64,000 nt of DNA from JAWLHU01 sp041690255 (GCA_041690255.1 JAWLHU010000007.1:277979-341978), one strand, 5' to 3'. Positions 33,950 to 43,256 are shown, counted from the stretch's first letter. A program made the numbers and translations. Notes: generated by a model not told the origin, from the letters alone.

Positions 33950-34325
33950 CCCCCGGTCCTCGAGCCCTAACCCGAGCCCGAGCCCTAGCCCGAGCTCCGG
34001 CCCGAGAGTCCTGGCCTTCGAGTCTTAGCCACGAGCTGTCTGTTTTTGTACACAGGATGGCTGCAGGATGCGCGAAAACCGGACAGATAGGCGAGACAGA
34101 CGAGCCTCCGAGCCCTGAGAGGCCCGTCCCAGCGTTGACTCCAAGATGCTTCAGGCTAGTAGTGTCGGTTTTTGTACACTAGAGGCCCCTCTCTGAGGCT
34201 AAAACCGGACAGATAGGTGAGAGAAGGGGGGCGTCGCCCGGCCCCCACGCCCAACAGCCCCCACGCCCAACAGCCCCCGAGCCCCCGGCCCCCGGCCCCC
34301 GAGCCCCGAGCCCCGGCCCGCATGC
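33950..34325 (+). repeat. Low-complexity C-rich repeats and two copies of a 51-bp palindrome
   Basis: Rest of the 690-base gap between PAAR and gp25 genes. CCCGAG-type hexamer repeats lie at 33957-34010, and CCCCCACGCCCAACAG/CCCCGAG-type repeats at 34238-34315. Between them are two 51-bp imperfect inverted repeats, 34036-34086 and 34162-34212. Each opens with GTTTTTGTACAC and closes with AAAACCGGACAG, followed by ATAGGCGAGA or ATAGGTGAGA. No gene is seen. Confidence 0.75.
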
Positions 34326-34351
34326 ACTGGCCCCAAAGAGAGGTGACCCCC

Positions 34352-34789
34352 ATGAGACCAGACCTTGGCACCGACCTGGCCCTCCGGCACGGCCGCACCA
34401 TGGGCAGCGCCCTGCGCCTCGTAGCGGCCGGCGGCGACCTCGCCACCGTCACCGGCTGGGAGAACCTCGACCAGGCCATCTGGCTCCGGCTCGGCGTCCC
34501 GCAGGGCGACCTGGCCCACCTGGGCCACCCCGACTTCGGCAGCCGGCTCCACCTCCTCATCGGGCGGCTCGTCACCCCCGAGACCCTCGCCCTGGCCAAG
34601 GCCTACGTGCGGGAGGCGCTCCGCCGGGAGCCCCGGATCACCGCCATGACCAGCCTCGAGGCGATCCCGGACCCGACCCGCCGTGACACCCTGCTGATCC
34701 AGATCCAGGTCCAGCCCGTCGGAAAGGCCGATCCGATCGATTTGACCCTAAGCTTTGCCCTTGAGCCGGGGCAGGTGGAGGCGGAGTAA
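34352..34789 (+). CDS. gp25-like baseplate wedge protein
   Basis: Protein of 145 residues of the T4 gp25/GpW family. It shows GRTMGSALRLVAAGGDLATV, an early aromatic segment (WENLDQAIWLRLGVPQGDL), HPDFGSRLHLLIGRLVTPE, and YVREALRREPRI before the C-terminal strand. The family connects the baseplate wedge to the sheath. Start ATG 34352 follows AGAGAGGTG; the longer frame from 34217 is C-rich repeat DNA. gpJ starts 2 bases after its stop. Confidence 0.85.
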   Translation: MRPDLGTDLALRHGRTMGSALRLVAAGGDLATVTGWENLDQAIWLRLGVPQGDLAHLGHPDFGSRLHLLIGRLVTPETLALAKAYVREALRREPRITAMTSLEAIPDPTRRDTLLIQIQVQPVGKADPIDLTLSFALEPGQVEAE

Positions 34790-34791
34790 CT

Positions 34792-36282
34792 ATGCAGCCA
34801 CCGGGTGGCGTGTACAAGTACGAAGAGATCGTGACCCGCATGCTGACCCAACTGCGCGACGAAGGCACCCTGACCGATGTCAACCCGGGCAGCGTCACCC
34901 GCACCCTGGTCGAGGCGTTCGGGCGGGAGCTGGCCGAGGCCCATGCCCGCCTGGCGCTCATCTACCAGATGGGCTATATCGAGACCGCGACCGGCGAGTC
35001 GCTCGACTTCCTCGTCGCCCTGCTCGGCCAGTCCCGGATCGATGGCCTCCAGGTCGTGGGCGAGGCCGTCTTCAACCGCGACCCCCGGGTGGCCGGCCAG
35101 GTGACCATCCCCGAGGGGAGCCAGCTCGATGTGCAGCTAATCCCCACCGGCGCCGCCCGCTACAAGACCGCCCGCGAGGCCGAGCTTCAGGCGGGGCAGA
35201 CCACCGTTACCGTGCCGATCCTGGCCGATGTAGCCGACGGTGAGGAGCCATCGGTCCACATCCTCCCGTCCGGCGTCCAGTGGGATGTGACCCAGAAGGT
35301 ACCCCTGGCCGGCATCGCAGCGGTCAGCATTCCCCGCCCCACCGCCCTGCGCGGCTACCGCGAGACCGATGAAGACCTGCGCAAGCGGGTCAAGGGCCTG
35401 ATCGATGCCGCCGGCGGCGGGACGCTGAAGGCCATGGAGCGGGCGATCCTCGGCACCGGCCACGCCAAGGGGGTCGTCTTCCGCGACGCCAACGCCGACG
35501 GCCTGCCCAAGCTCCAACCCGGCCAGCTCGAAGTCGTGGTCGATGGCGACCTCGCCGTACCCGGTGCCTACGAGGCGATCCGGGACGCCATCAACCAGGC
35601 GAAGGGGCCGGGGATCCTTGTCTCCGTACGCGGGATCACTACCCAGACCCTCGCCGTGCAGCTCAAGATCCTGCCCACCGCCGCCGACCTCTCCGTCTCC
35701 CGCCGCACCGCCCTGCGCCGCTCGATTGAGCAGACGGTCCAGGGGGCGATCGAGGCCCTCAAGGTGGGCGAGAAGCTCCTCTGGAACCCCCTGCAGGCCA
35801 AAGTCCTCTCATTAGATGGCGTCCTCGACATCCTCGAGGGCTCCACGGTCCTCATTGACAACGCCCCCGTCCCCCTGACCCGCGAGATCCCATCCGGCGA
35901 CCTTTCGCCCCTCACCCGCCTGGTGATCCCCACCGACAGCCCTGCCGTCACCGTCCTCTTCGATGGCGAGGCGACCGTCCAGGTCCGCCTCTGGGCCTCC
36001 GTCACGCCCGACCCGACCACACAGGCGGCCATCGCCCGGGCTGTGGAGGAGTTGCTCGCCACCAAGACCGGCACCCTGACGTTCGATGAGGTCCTTGCCA
36101 CCGCCAAGGGCGCCCCGGGAGGCGACGTACTAGATGGCGCCACCGTGGTCGTCCAGGTGATCGACCTGCTGGGCGGCGGCGAGGTCGAGCTGAGCGATGG
36201 CTTCCCGGCCTACAACCTCGGGGCCGACGACCAACTCGAACCCCACCCCGATGGCCCTGTCTGGGGGGAGTTACCCTCATGA
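34792..36282 (+). CDS. Baseplate J-like wedge protein (gp6-like)
   Basis: Protein of 496 residues of the baseplate J family. It shows an N-terminal helical region (YEEIVTRMLTQLRDEGTL), VNPGSVTRTLVEAFGRELAEAHARL, then ATGESLDFLVALLGQSR, the middle RPTALRGYRETDEDLRKRVKGLI with AGGGTLKAMERAI, and a long C-terminal beta/helix part. gpJ dimerises with the gpI-type protein to form the wedge. The gpI-like gene overlaps its stop by four bases (ATGA). Confidence 0.9.
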   Translation: MQPPGGVYKYEEIVTRMLTQLRDEGTLTDVNPGSVTRTLVEAFGRELAEAHARLALIYQMGYIETATGESLDFLVALLGQSRIDGLQVVGEAVFNRDPRVAGQVTIPEGSQLDVQLIPTGAARYKTAREAELQAGQTTVTVPILADVADGEEPSVHILPSGVQWDVTQKVPLAGIAAVSIPRPTALRGYRETDEDLRKRVKGLIDAAGGGTLKAMERAILGTGHAKGVVFRDANADGLPKLQPGQLEVVVDGDLAVPGAYEAIRDAINQAKGPGILVSVRGITTQTLAVQLKILPTAADLSVSRRTALRRSIEQTVQGAIEALKVGEKLLWNPLQAKVLSLDGVLDILEGSTVLIDNAPVPLTREIPSGDLSPLTRLVIPTDSPAVTVLFDGEATVQVRLWASVTPDPTTQAAIARAVEELLATKTGTLTFDEVLATAKGAPGGDVLDGATVVVQVIDLLGGGEVELSDGFPAYNLGADDQLEPHPDGPVWGELPS

Positions 36283-37769
36283 GCACCGACCTCGTCTTCC
36301 GTCATCTCCCCGACGCCTACCGCCGGGCCGGCACCGCCACGATCGCCCACCTGCTGAGCCGCACCACCGCCGATGCCCTCCAGGTCCTTGACCGGCACGG
36401 CAAGCAGGTCATGCAGTCCCGCTTCCTCGACCACCTGGCCGACCTGGACGATGCCGAGCGGCTCGCCGCCCTCTTCGCCCTGGTCCCCTGGCCCGAGGAG
36501 GATCTGAGTGAGTTCCGCTATCGAGTCAGGCAGATGACCCGCATCTACCTGGCGGGGGCGGCCACCGCTCAATCCATGCTCGAAGTTGTGGGGGCAGCGA
36601 CCGACTCCGCAATCGCCCAGATCGTCCTGCCAGAACACGCGGCAGAGGAGGGGGGCGTGCTGAATGACCGCTTCACCACGACCGGCATCATGGAGCGCCG
36701 GGTTGACCAGGCCGAGCGTTTTGAGGCCCGGGTGATCGAGCTTCCCCCCATCAAACAATCCCATGTGATCGATGCCGCCTCCGGCTACCTGTGGGAGATC
36801 GATAATGCGACCTACGCCGATCCCGGCGATTTTTTCACCCCGCCCACCTACCCGGAGCCGGTCGTCCTGATCACGGCCGGGGAGCATCCGGTCACACTGC
36901 CGATCCTCGTGCAGCGGGACCTGCGCCGGTTTGTCCTCATCAACCGGTTCATCCCGCCCGGGGCGACGCTGAAGGTCGACCTGGAGAAGCACGAGGTGCA
37001 TGACGTAACCGGCCCCGCCACGCTGCAAGGGCCGGTCATGATCAACGATGAGCCCGCTCCCAACCTGATCTACGGCACCGGCGGCATCGCCGGCGATATC
37101 CGGGCCTACCGCCTGACCGACCCGCCCCCGCGGCAGGATGCCGCCCGCCCCTTCCACGTGGTCCGCTGGAACAAGCAGTACCGGACCGGCCACGACATTC
37201 CCCTGGTCCCGGGCCCACCCGGCACATCGGACCCGGTGCCGATTGCGAACATCCCCTGGCCCCCGCTGCTGGGCATCGGCCTCTCCCGCTGGCGGCTCCT
37301 CGTCGGGGTGAACCAGCACGGCCTCGTCCCCACGCTCGATGAGACCATCGACATCAACCAGGTCAGGCCCGTGCCCGCCACGCCCCAGACCGGCCCCGCC
37401 AAGATCGACTTCACCTGGATCGGCCGCCGTCTGGCCACCTTCACCGTGATCGTCCCGGAGGAGCACCTCTGCGGCGGCCCCGCTCCCGCCGGGAAGTTGA
37501 AGCACCGGGAGGGCTGGCTGCGAGATCAGATCATGCGGCTGAAGTTGGCCGGGGTGATCTACATTGAGCCATCGGCCACCGCCCTCATGCCCGAGGCCGA
37601 CCCCGGGGCGAGCGAGGAGCCCGAGATCTCCCTCTGGGAGGTCTCGCCGGCCACCGCAGAACCGGAGGCGGGGATCCAGACCGTGGCCCGCAAGGCCGGT
37701 ATGCAGGAAACGATCACCCTGGCCGATACCCTGAGCGTCACCGTGACGGTACCCGAAGAGGAGGCATAG
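36279..37769 (+). CDS. Tail protein I-like wedge component
   Basis: Protein of 496 residues in the gpI position after gpJ. The N-terminal region (FRHLPDAYRR, then SRFLDHLADLDDAERLAALFALV, then FRYRVRQMTRIYLAGAATAQ) resembles gpI-type P2 tail proteins and their eCIS counterparts. The remainder, beta-rich and Pro-rich, is not recognised (for example YLWEIDNATYADPGDFFTPP). It is more than twice the size of phage gpI, so the extra domain may be cluster-specific. Confidence 0.65.
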   Translation: MSTDLVFRHLPDAYRRAGTATIAHLLSRTTADALQVLDRHGKQVMQSRFLDHLADLDDAERLAALFALVPWPEEDLSEFRYRVRQMTRIYLAGAATAQSMLEVVGAATDSAIAQIVLPEHAAEEGGVLNDRFTTTGIMERRVDQAERFEARVIELPPIKQSHVIDAASGYLWEIDNATYADPGDFFTPPTYPEPVVLITAGEHPVTLPILVQRDLRRFVLINRFIPPGATLKVDLEKHEVHDVTGPATLQGPVMINDEPAPNLIYGTGGIAGDIRAYRLTDPPPRQDAARPFHVVRWNKQYRTGHDIPLVPGPPGTSDPVPIANIPWPPLLGIGLSRWRLLVGVNQHGLVPTLDETIDINQVRPVPATPQTGPAKIDFTWIGRRLATFTVIVPEEHLCGGPAPAGKLKHREGWLRDQIMRLKLAGVIYIEPSATALMPEADPGASEEPEISLWEVSPATAEPEAGIQTVARKAGMQETITLADTLSVTVTVPEEEA

Positions 37770-37772
37770 CGC

Positions 37773-38258
37773 ATGGCGTACGAACCGCTCGCAATCCGTG
37801 GACATGTCACACTGGAAGTAACCCGGCCAGATGGAACCATCATCGAGAGAGCCGAGGGGCATAACGCCGTGGTCAACGGTGGCCGCCAGATGGTCGCCGA
37901 ACTACTGGCCGGCCAGTTGTACAGCCCCCGCTTCGCCATTGCCGCCGGAATCTCGGCGGAGGAGACCGTGCCCGACCTGACCAAGCTCTTCGAACCGGAC
38001 GGGCTGGAGCCTGTACCCGTCACCGATGTGACGATCAAGGATGGGATCATCCGCCTGAAGGCAGCCTTCCCGGCAGCCGAACGGGAGCGGCTGATCAAGG
38101 AGGCGGGGCTGATGCTGACCGCCGTGCAGGGCGGCGACGCCGAGACAGAGCAGACCACGCTCTACAACCGGGCGCTGGTCAAGCCGCATGTGACCGTGCG
38201 GGTCAAGGAGGTCCTGACCCTGACCTGGCAACTAGCCTTCGCCCCACAGGGCGTGTAA
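37773..38258 (+). CDS. Tail-cluster protein of unknown function
   Basis: Protein of 161 residues, beta-rich: HVTLEVTRPDGTIIERAEGH, then NAVVNGGRQMVAELLAGQ, then DVTIKDGIIRLKAAFPAAER, then LYNRALVKPHVTVRVKEVLT. This pattern (an NxVVxxG core and a late LYNRA) occurs in small phage tail-collar or fibre-associated proteins. GAGGAGG precedes the ATG. It sits between the gpI-like gene and the fibre gene. Confidence 0.55.
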   Translation: MAYEPLAIRGHVTLEVTRPDGTIIERAEGHNAVVNGGRQMVAELLAGQLYSPRFAIAAGISAEETVPDLTKLFEPDGLEPVPVTDVTIKDGIIRLKAAFPAAERERLIKEAGLMLTAVQGGDAETEQTTLYNRALVKPHVTVRVKEVLTLTWQLAFAPQGV

Positions 38259-38271
38259 AGGAGGGCTTCGC

Positions 38272-39861
38272 ATGCCTGTACTGCCAGGCGGGGCCAAGAT
38301 CCCGGTCAACTTCAAGCCGGGGCAACCACTGACCGCCAACGACCTGAACGCCCTGCAGGAGACCCTCATGCACCTGCTCCTGACCCATGATCACACCGGC
38401 AACGAGCAGACCGATCCACAAGGGGTGGTGATCGACTCGACCGGTATCGCCCCGAATGCGATCAAGGGGCCGCACATCAGCCCCAACGCCGTCAACAAGG
38501 GCGACATCCACAACGGGGCGGTCGGGGCCAGCGAGATCGCCGAGAAGTGCATCAACACCAATCATATGGTGGATGATGCCATAACCACGGCCCAGATCAA
38601 GGACAAGTCGGTCACCATGGCCAAGCTGGCCGATGAGATCCTGGCCCTGCTCAACACCCCCCGGGAGGGGGCGACCACCTATGGTTACTGTGCCTACCTG
38701 GACGGCCTGATCGTCTACCCGGTCGATACCGGCCGCTGGTACGACTGGCTGCTGGATGCCCAGGCGCCCGTGCGGATCCACGACCTGCCGATCCGCCGCC
38801 TCCGTGACGATGGCGGCTGGCAGCCGATCCGTTCCGTCCTCCCGCCCGATGCGATCCGCGAGATCCAGCCCAACGTGGACATGACGACCCGCGCCGAGAT
38901 GGCCACCAGTCTGGCCAGCCTCTTCAAGGCGAATGAGCCGGTGGTCCGGGAGGTCCTGGGCGGGGCGGTCAGCGAGGTGAGGGCCGACGGGACCCAGTGG
39001 ATGATCACCCTGAGCAGCGGCGAGCAGATGACCGTGGCCGACAGCGATGTGCGCGATCTGGTGGCCCGGCTAGGAACCGCCGGGGCCGACCTGAGCCGGA
39101 TGGAGGCACCCCTTCGCACCACCAGCATGCTCAGCATGAACACTGCCCTGGAGCCGACCGCCCCGGTGGAGGGGACGACCGTCGCCCCGATCAGCACTGC
39201 CCCGACCAGTATCGCCCCGATCACACCGACACGGCTGAAGATCGACCCTGCCGCCTTCCTCAACCCAACCCCGTCGGATGACCTGATCGAGCGGAACCGG
39301 ACCGCCATGCTGGTCGATCCATCGGCCATTGGGTGGGATGTGGCGCAGGACGGGCAGACCTTCTTCCAGCCGGGCATCGGCGGCAACGCCGTCTTCACCG
39401 AGACCAACCAGATGATCGAGTTCCGCCCCGACAAGAAGCCGAGCAAGGAGGAGTTGGCCGTGGTCGGCCAGATCCTTTACAGCTTTGGCCTGGAGGAGGA
39501 CGAGCGGCTCACGCCCGAGTATGTGCTCAGCATTCCGAAGATCTACGATCTGCTCAACAACCCGCAGCTCCTGGCGGTGGGCTACTGGACCGGGGCCAAC
39601 CGGAATGTCCGCTCGGTCACCCGCATGCGCGGGGAGTTCCCGTTTGTCCGCATCCGCTTTGCCACGGCTTACAGCGACTCGTCTTACGTGGTCAGTGTGA
39701 CCCCGGACTTCCTCCCAGATAAGCTGGGCAGCGATCCGATCGTGCCGCATGTCTACCGGCGGCGGGCTGACTATGTCGACCTGGTCTTCCTGCAAGATGG
39801 CATGCCGGTCAACAAGCTGAGCTTCAGCTTCACCATTCACGGGGAGCTGGTGGAGTCATGA
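38272..39861 (+). CDS. Tail fibre protein
   Basis: Protein of 529 residues. Residues about 50-125 carry short Ile/Asn/Gly/Asp repeats (STGIAPNAIKGPHISPNAV, then NKGDIHNGAVGASEI, then DDAITTAQIKDKSVTMAKL), the style of trimeric phage fibre shafts. A Thr/Pro/Ala-rich linker (about 285-325) leads to a C-terminal domain with aromatic residues (SIPKIYDLLNNPQLLAVGYW) that may bind receptor. AAAGGAGGG precedes ATG 38272. No chaperone gene is obvious nearby. Confidence 0.75.
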   Translation: MPVLPGGAKIPVNFKPGQPLTANDLNALQETLMHLLLTHDHTGNEQTDPQGVVIDSTGIAPNAIKGPHISPNAVNKGDIHNGAVGASEIAEKCINTNHMVDDAITTAQIKDKSVTMAKLADEILALLNTPREGATTYGYCAYLDGLIVYPVDTGRWYDWLLDAQAPVRIHDLPIRRLRDDGGWQPIRSVLPPDAIREIQPNVDMTTRAEMATSLASLFKANEPVVREVLGGAVSEVRADGTQWMITLSSGEQMTVADSDVRDLVARLGTAGADLSRMEAPLRTTSMLSMNTALEPTAPVEGTTVAPISTAPTSIAPITPTRLKIDPAAFLNPTPSDDLIERNRTAMLVDPSAIGWDVAQDGQTFFQPGIGGNAVFTETNQMIEFRPDKKPSKEELAVVGQILYSFGLEEDERLTPEYVLSIPKIYDLLNNPQLLAVGYWTGANRNVRSVTRMRGEFPFVRIRFATAYSDSSYVVSVTPDFLPDKLGSDPIVPHVYRRRADYVDLVFLQDGMPVNKLSFSFTIHGELVES

Positions 39862-40994
39862 TACAGGCCATGGAGGGTCACCTGGCCTCCTGGGCGCAGA
39901 AGCAGATTCAGGCCCTTTCAACGGAGAGCGATCTCTTCGGCCACGTGCGGGTGGCGGCCGGGCAGTTGGACCTGCCCAGCGGTCCGCCCCTGGGCAATAC
40001 GGAGGTCGCCGCCCTGGTCCAGGTCCAGTCGCTCGTGCCGCGACCCGAGAACCGGGACCTGGGCCCCCGGCCCGTCACCGCAGGCGCCGGGGTTCACCTG
40101 ACGGCGACCGTCGTCTTTCGGCTGCTGGGACGGACCGCTCCGTACGCAGCGGGCGGTGGCCTTGAACTCACGCCGGCGGCGGCGGAGTTCCACCGGGTGG
40201 ATCTGGCAGCACTGACGCTGCTGGCCCTTCTGAAAGAGCAGCCGGGCCCCACGGCCGATGCACCGGTCCTGCCCCTCCTGGAGCTGGAGCAGGGCGCCCG
40301 GCCCGCCGGGGCGGCGTCGGCGGCTCACGGCGCACGCCGGGCCCACCTGGCCTGGACGGCCTGGGAGGTGGGCGAGGTGACCCTGACCCCCAGCGGTGAG
40401 GGGCAGTACCGGCAATGGGATATCGGCCTGACCGCATCGTGCCAGTTCCGGCTCAGTCCGGCAGCCCTGGAGGGCGGGCGTATCCTGCAGATCGGTGGCG
40501 AGCTGAACGTGCAGAACAAGCCGCTTTCGGTGAGAACGGCGGCTGTCTACGGCCCGGCCGAGCTCCTGCCGCTCTCCTGGTTCGACGGCCTCAGCGACGG
40601 GGTGATCGCCGAGTTGGAGGATCACGCCATCGGGACCCTGGGCGACCTGGGCCGGCTGGGCGCCGCTCGTGTCGGGGCTCTGGCCTCCGAACTGCGGACC
40701 GCTGCGCCGGCCGAGGAGACGATCCTCGGGCAACTGGCCAACATGGCGGCGATCCGGCAGACCGCCCTGGAACTGGTCCCGCTCTACCGGCTCGACCCCG
40801 CTGCACTTGAGCTGCCGGGCCGGGCGCTGCTGGCGCCAACCCCCGAGGAGGAGGAGGTGCTGCAGCAGGTGATCACCAGTCCGGAGATCCATACCCAGAT
40901 GCTCATGCTGGCTGCTCCCGTGGTGGCGGCGCTCAGACCGGACCGGCGGGAGCAGGTGGTGCTTGGCACCCTGCTGATACGAGGGGGGAGGTAG
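39858..40994 (+). CDS. Tail-cluster protein of unknown function
   Basis: Protein of 378 residues whose ATG overlaps the fibre stop. N-terminal beta region (FGHVRVAAGQLDLPSGPPLGN). A middle WEVGEVTLTPSGEGQYRQWDIGLTA segment. Residues about 240-290 (LSWFDGLSDGVIAELEDHAI, then GTLGDLGRLGAARVGALASEL) resemble a helix-hairpin-helix tandem. No family recognised. Conserved placement after the fibre would suggest an accessory of the distal apparatus; inference. Confidence 0.55.
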   Translation: MIQAMEGHLASWAQKQIQALSTESDLFGHVRVAAGQLDLPSGPPLGNTEVAALVQVQSLVPRPENRDLGPRPVTAGAGVHLTATVVFRLLGRTAPYAAGGGLELTPAAAEFHRVDLAALTLLALLKEQPGPTADAPVLPLLELEQGARPAGAASAAHGARRAHLAWTAWEVGEVTLTPSGEGQYRQWDIGLTASCQFRLSPAALEGGRILQIGGELNVQNKPLSVRTAAVYGPAELLPLSWFDGLSDGVIAELEDHAIGTLGDLGRLGAARVGALASELRTAAPAEETILGQLANMAAIRQTALELVPLYRLDPAALELPGRALLAPTPEEEEVLQQVITSPEIHTQMLMLAAPVVAALRPDRREQVVLGTLLIRGGR

Positions 40995-40998
40995 GGGA

Positions 40999-42771
40999 AT
41001 GGCGTTCGGAAAGGTGGATGCGGGCAAGTATCAAGTGGGCGGTGGCATGTACGAAATGCCGGACCTGGAGATCGGCCAGGCCCCCGACATCGGCATGATC
41101 ACGGGGTACTGGGCACAGCCCCCCATACCGTCCCCGGCCACGGCGACGCTCGACCTGGGCCAGCCGCAGACCGAGGTGGCCGGCCTGCTCCTGCGGGCGA
41201 ATCTGCCATCGACTATTACGCTGAAGGGCCCGGCGGATCTGCTCTTCAGCGGGTTCACGGTCAAGCTGACCGCCCAGCCGCTCATGCGCAACCTGGCGAA
41301 GCCGGTTTGGGGCTCGATTCGCTCGATCACGGGCACTGCGACGGCCGCCCAGGAGATCCTGCTGGCGGCCCCGGCCAGGATTGAGGCGGTTGGCATTCTG
41401 CGAGTCCGGCCCAAGAACGCCCTGCCGCCCGCCCCGGTCAAGGTGAGCTACAAGGAGGGCGGCTACTTCAAGACCTACGTGGCGGCGCTGGGGCTGTGGG
41501 CCATGCCCTGGTCATCGCAGTCGACCCGGACCTACTCCGGCTACCACGAGCAGGCGGTCGTGACCGATGCGATCCAGCTTGATCTGCTGGACAAGAATGC
41601 CCTGCTGCTGCTGGCATCGCCGAGCCTGCCATCCCGGCTGGGACTGGCCCTGGGCGATGACACCCCCGCCCAGCTCTTCCCCTCGGAAATGGAGGATGGG
41701 GGCACGGTCACCTCCCGCGACCTGACCGGCCAGATCAACGCGGCCTGGCGGCGGGGCGGGTCTGGCGGACCTGGCGGGGTGGCGGAGGTGGCGTTGCGCA
41801 TCACCTCACTGACCGATGGCATCGTGCGGGTTGCGCTGGACGGCGCCTGGGGCCGGTCATATGTGAGCCCCGAGCAGGCGCTGGCGGTCGACCCGGTGGG
41901 GCCGGCCTCGTTCGCAGTGGCGTGGCCCTTTGCGGGGGTTTCGGAGGCGGTGGCATCGCTGCGGCTGACCGGCAGCCTGGAGGGTGGGCGCCGGGTCCAA
42001 CTGGTGAGCGGGACGGCATCGTTCAACGTACGGGCCACCGAGCGGCTGGAGGTGGCCCAGGCGTTTCAGTTGGGGCCTTCGTCGGGCTCGCAGGCCACGC
42101 CGGCGACCAGCCGGGAGGTCCTGGCGGTCTGGCTCATGCTCCCCCGGCTGCCGAAGGCCGAGGAGCGGGTCGAGGTGCGGCTGGTCGAGGGGGCGGGCGA
42201 TCCCCCATCCCCGGCGGATGAGCCCCTCGCCGCCATGGAGGTGACGCTGCCGGTCGATGCGTCGGCCTACGTGCCTGAGGGCAACGGCTTTTGGTACCGG
42301 GCCGCCTTCGAGAAGCCCGTCCAGCTGGATGGTATGCAGGTGGTCTCGCCGCTCTTCGTGGTGGCGGCGGGGCGGGAGGGGGGAAGCCTTCTGGCCCACC
42401 TGAGCCAGAGCGTGCCGCCAGAGGCGGCTCAGCGCGTGCCCGGCGGGGCCGGCGCCGGAATCAGCCTGGTGCGCAACCTGGACCGGACCGGGACCTGGGA
42501 GGTGCAGCCCTTCAACCGGCTGGCCGCCCAGTGGCTCATGGACCTGGAGGTCGCCCCTGTGGCGGAGGAGTACCCTGCGCTGGTTTCGCTGGCGTACGCG
42601 GAGCAGGTCTCCCAGGCGATCCCCCTCGCCGGGGGCGGGCGGGTCTCGCTGGAGACCGCCCCGGCGCTGGTCGCACAGCCCGGGTCCGGGGAGTTGTCGG
42701 TGCGGCTCGACTCGGTGGTGAGGGCCGGGCTAAGGGCTCAGCTCCTGCTCTACAAGCCCGTCAAGAGTTGA
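40999..42771 (+). CDS. Tail-cluster protein of unknown function, last gene of the run
   Basis: Protein of 590 residues, rich in beta-type sequence, from ATG 40999 with GGGGGGAGG upstream. Segments include DLEIGQAPDIGMITGYWAQP at the start, then TVKLTAQPLMRNLAKPVWGS, and late QVVSPLFVVAAGREGGSL. No signal peptide or enzyme motif is seen. Size and beta content would suit a fibre or surface-binding protein, but I do not recognise it. The cluster ends here and a 485-base repeat-rich gap follows. Confidence 0.55.
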   Translation: MAFGKVDAGKYQVGGGMYEMPDLEIGQAPDIGMITGYWAQPPIPSPATATLDLGQPQTEVAGLLLRANLPSTITLKGPADLLFSGFTVKLTAQPLMRNLAKPVWGSIRSITGTATAAQEILLAAPARIEAVGILRVRPKNALPPAPVKVSYKEGGYFKTYVAALGLWAMPWSSQSTRTYSGYHEQAVVTDAIQLDLLDKNALLLLASPSLPSRLGLALGDDTPAQLFPSEMEDGGTVTSRDLTGQINAAWRRGGSGGPGGVAEVALRITSLTDGIVRVALDGAWGRSYVSPEQALAVDPVGPASFAVAWPFAGVSEAVASLRLTGSLEGGRRVQLVSGTASFNVRATERLEVAQAFQLGPSSGSQATPATSREVLAVWLMLPRLPKAEERVEVRLVEGAGDPPSPADEPLAAMEVTLPVDASAYVPEGNGFWYRAAFEKPVQLDGMQVVSPLFVVAAGREGGSLLAHLSQSVPPEAAQRVPGGAGAGISLVRNLDRTGTWEVQPFNRLAAQWLMDLEVAPVAEEYPALVSLAYAEQVSQAIPLAGGGRVSLETAPALVAQPGSGELSVRLDSVVRAGLRAQLLLYKPVKS

Positions 42772-42818
42772 GCACTGGCCGGCGTGGCCGGGGCCATCTG
42801 TGGCGGGGTAGGGGGCCT

Positions 42819-42923
42819 GGCCCCCCTGGCCCCCCTGGCCCCCCTGGCCCCCCTGGCCCCCCTGGCCCCCCTGGCCCCCCTGGCCCCCCTGGCCCCCCTC
42901 GCCCCCCTCGCCCCCCTCGCCCC
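42819..42923 (+). repeat. 9-bp tandem repeat (GGCCCCCCT)n
   Basis: Nine perfect GGCCCCCCT units (42819-42899), then CGCCCCCCT twice and a partial unit. In one plus-strand frame this reads Gly-Pro-Pro repeats, but no start or ribosome site serves that frame. Confidence 0.9.
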
Positions 42924-42929
42924 AGAACG

Positions 42930-43186
42930 CTTTCCGTAAGTTTTCTACGCCCCAAACCCCCGTACACCCGCAAGAATCTTACGGAACGAGGGCATACCCG
43001 CCGGGAACTGCCGAAACGAGGGAGCTCATCTCGCCCAGGACGCACTTTCCGTAAGCTTTTTTCGCCTCATGGCCCGGCGCATCCGCAGAAAACGTACCGA
43101 AAGGGGGCACACCCCTCTCTCCAACTCGCTTTGCGTAAGCGTTGTTCACCCTAGAGCCCCGCACACCCGCGAAAAGCTTACGGAAG
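42930..43186 (+). repeat. Three copies of a 58-bp imperfect palindrome
   Basis: Copies at 42930-42987, 43045-43103 and 43129-43186. Each opens with CTTTCCGTAAG (or CTTTGCGTAAG) and closes with its inverse CTTACGGAA (or CGTACCGAAAG). The first and third also share CACCCGC near the 3' arm. They fill the gap before the DinB-like gene, where no gene is seen. Confidence 0.75.
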
Positions 43187-43256
43187 GCGGCTTGGTATCC
43201 TCCCCAGCGACCCGGGCGTCCTAATCAGCGAATAACCCGACGGGGAGGACCTCCAC

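Noticed and set aside
33152..33970. Plus-strand frame through the 21-bp and 53-bp repeats
   Set aside because: It overlaps the PAAR gene out of frame; openness is a by-product of repeat length and high GC.
26585..42771. Intact prophage
   Set aside because: No integrase, repressor, terminase, portal, capsid or lysis genes; only tail genes are present.
42291..43154. Frame reading Gly-Pro-Pro repeats like a collagen-type protein
   Set aside because: It starts inside the 40999-42771 gene in another frame, has no ribosome site, and the repeat is a 9-bp tandem tract.
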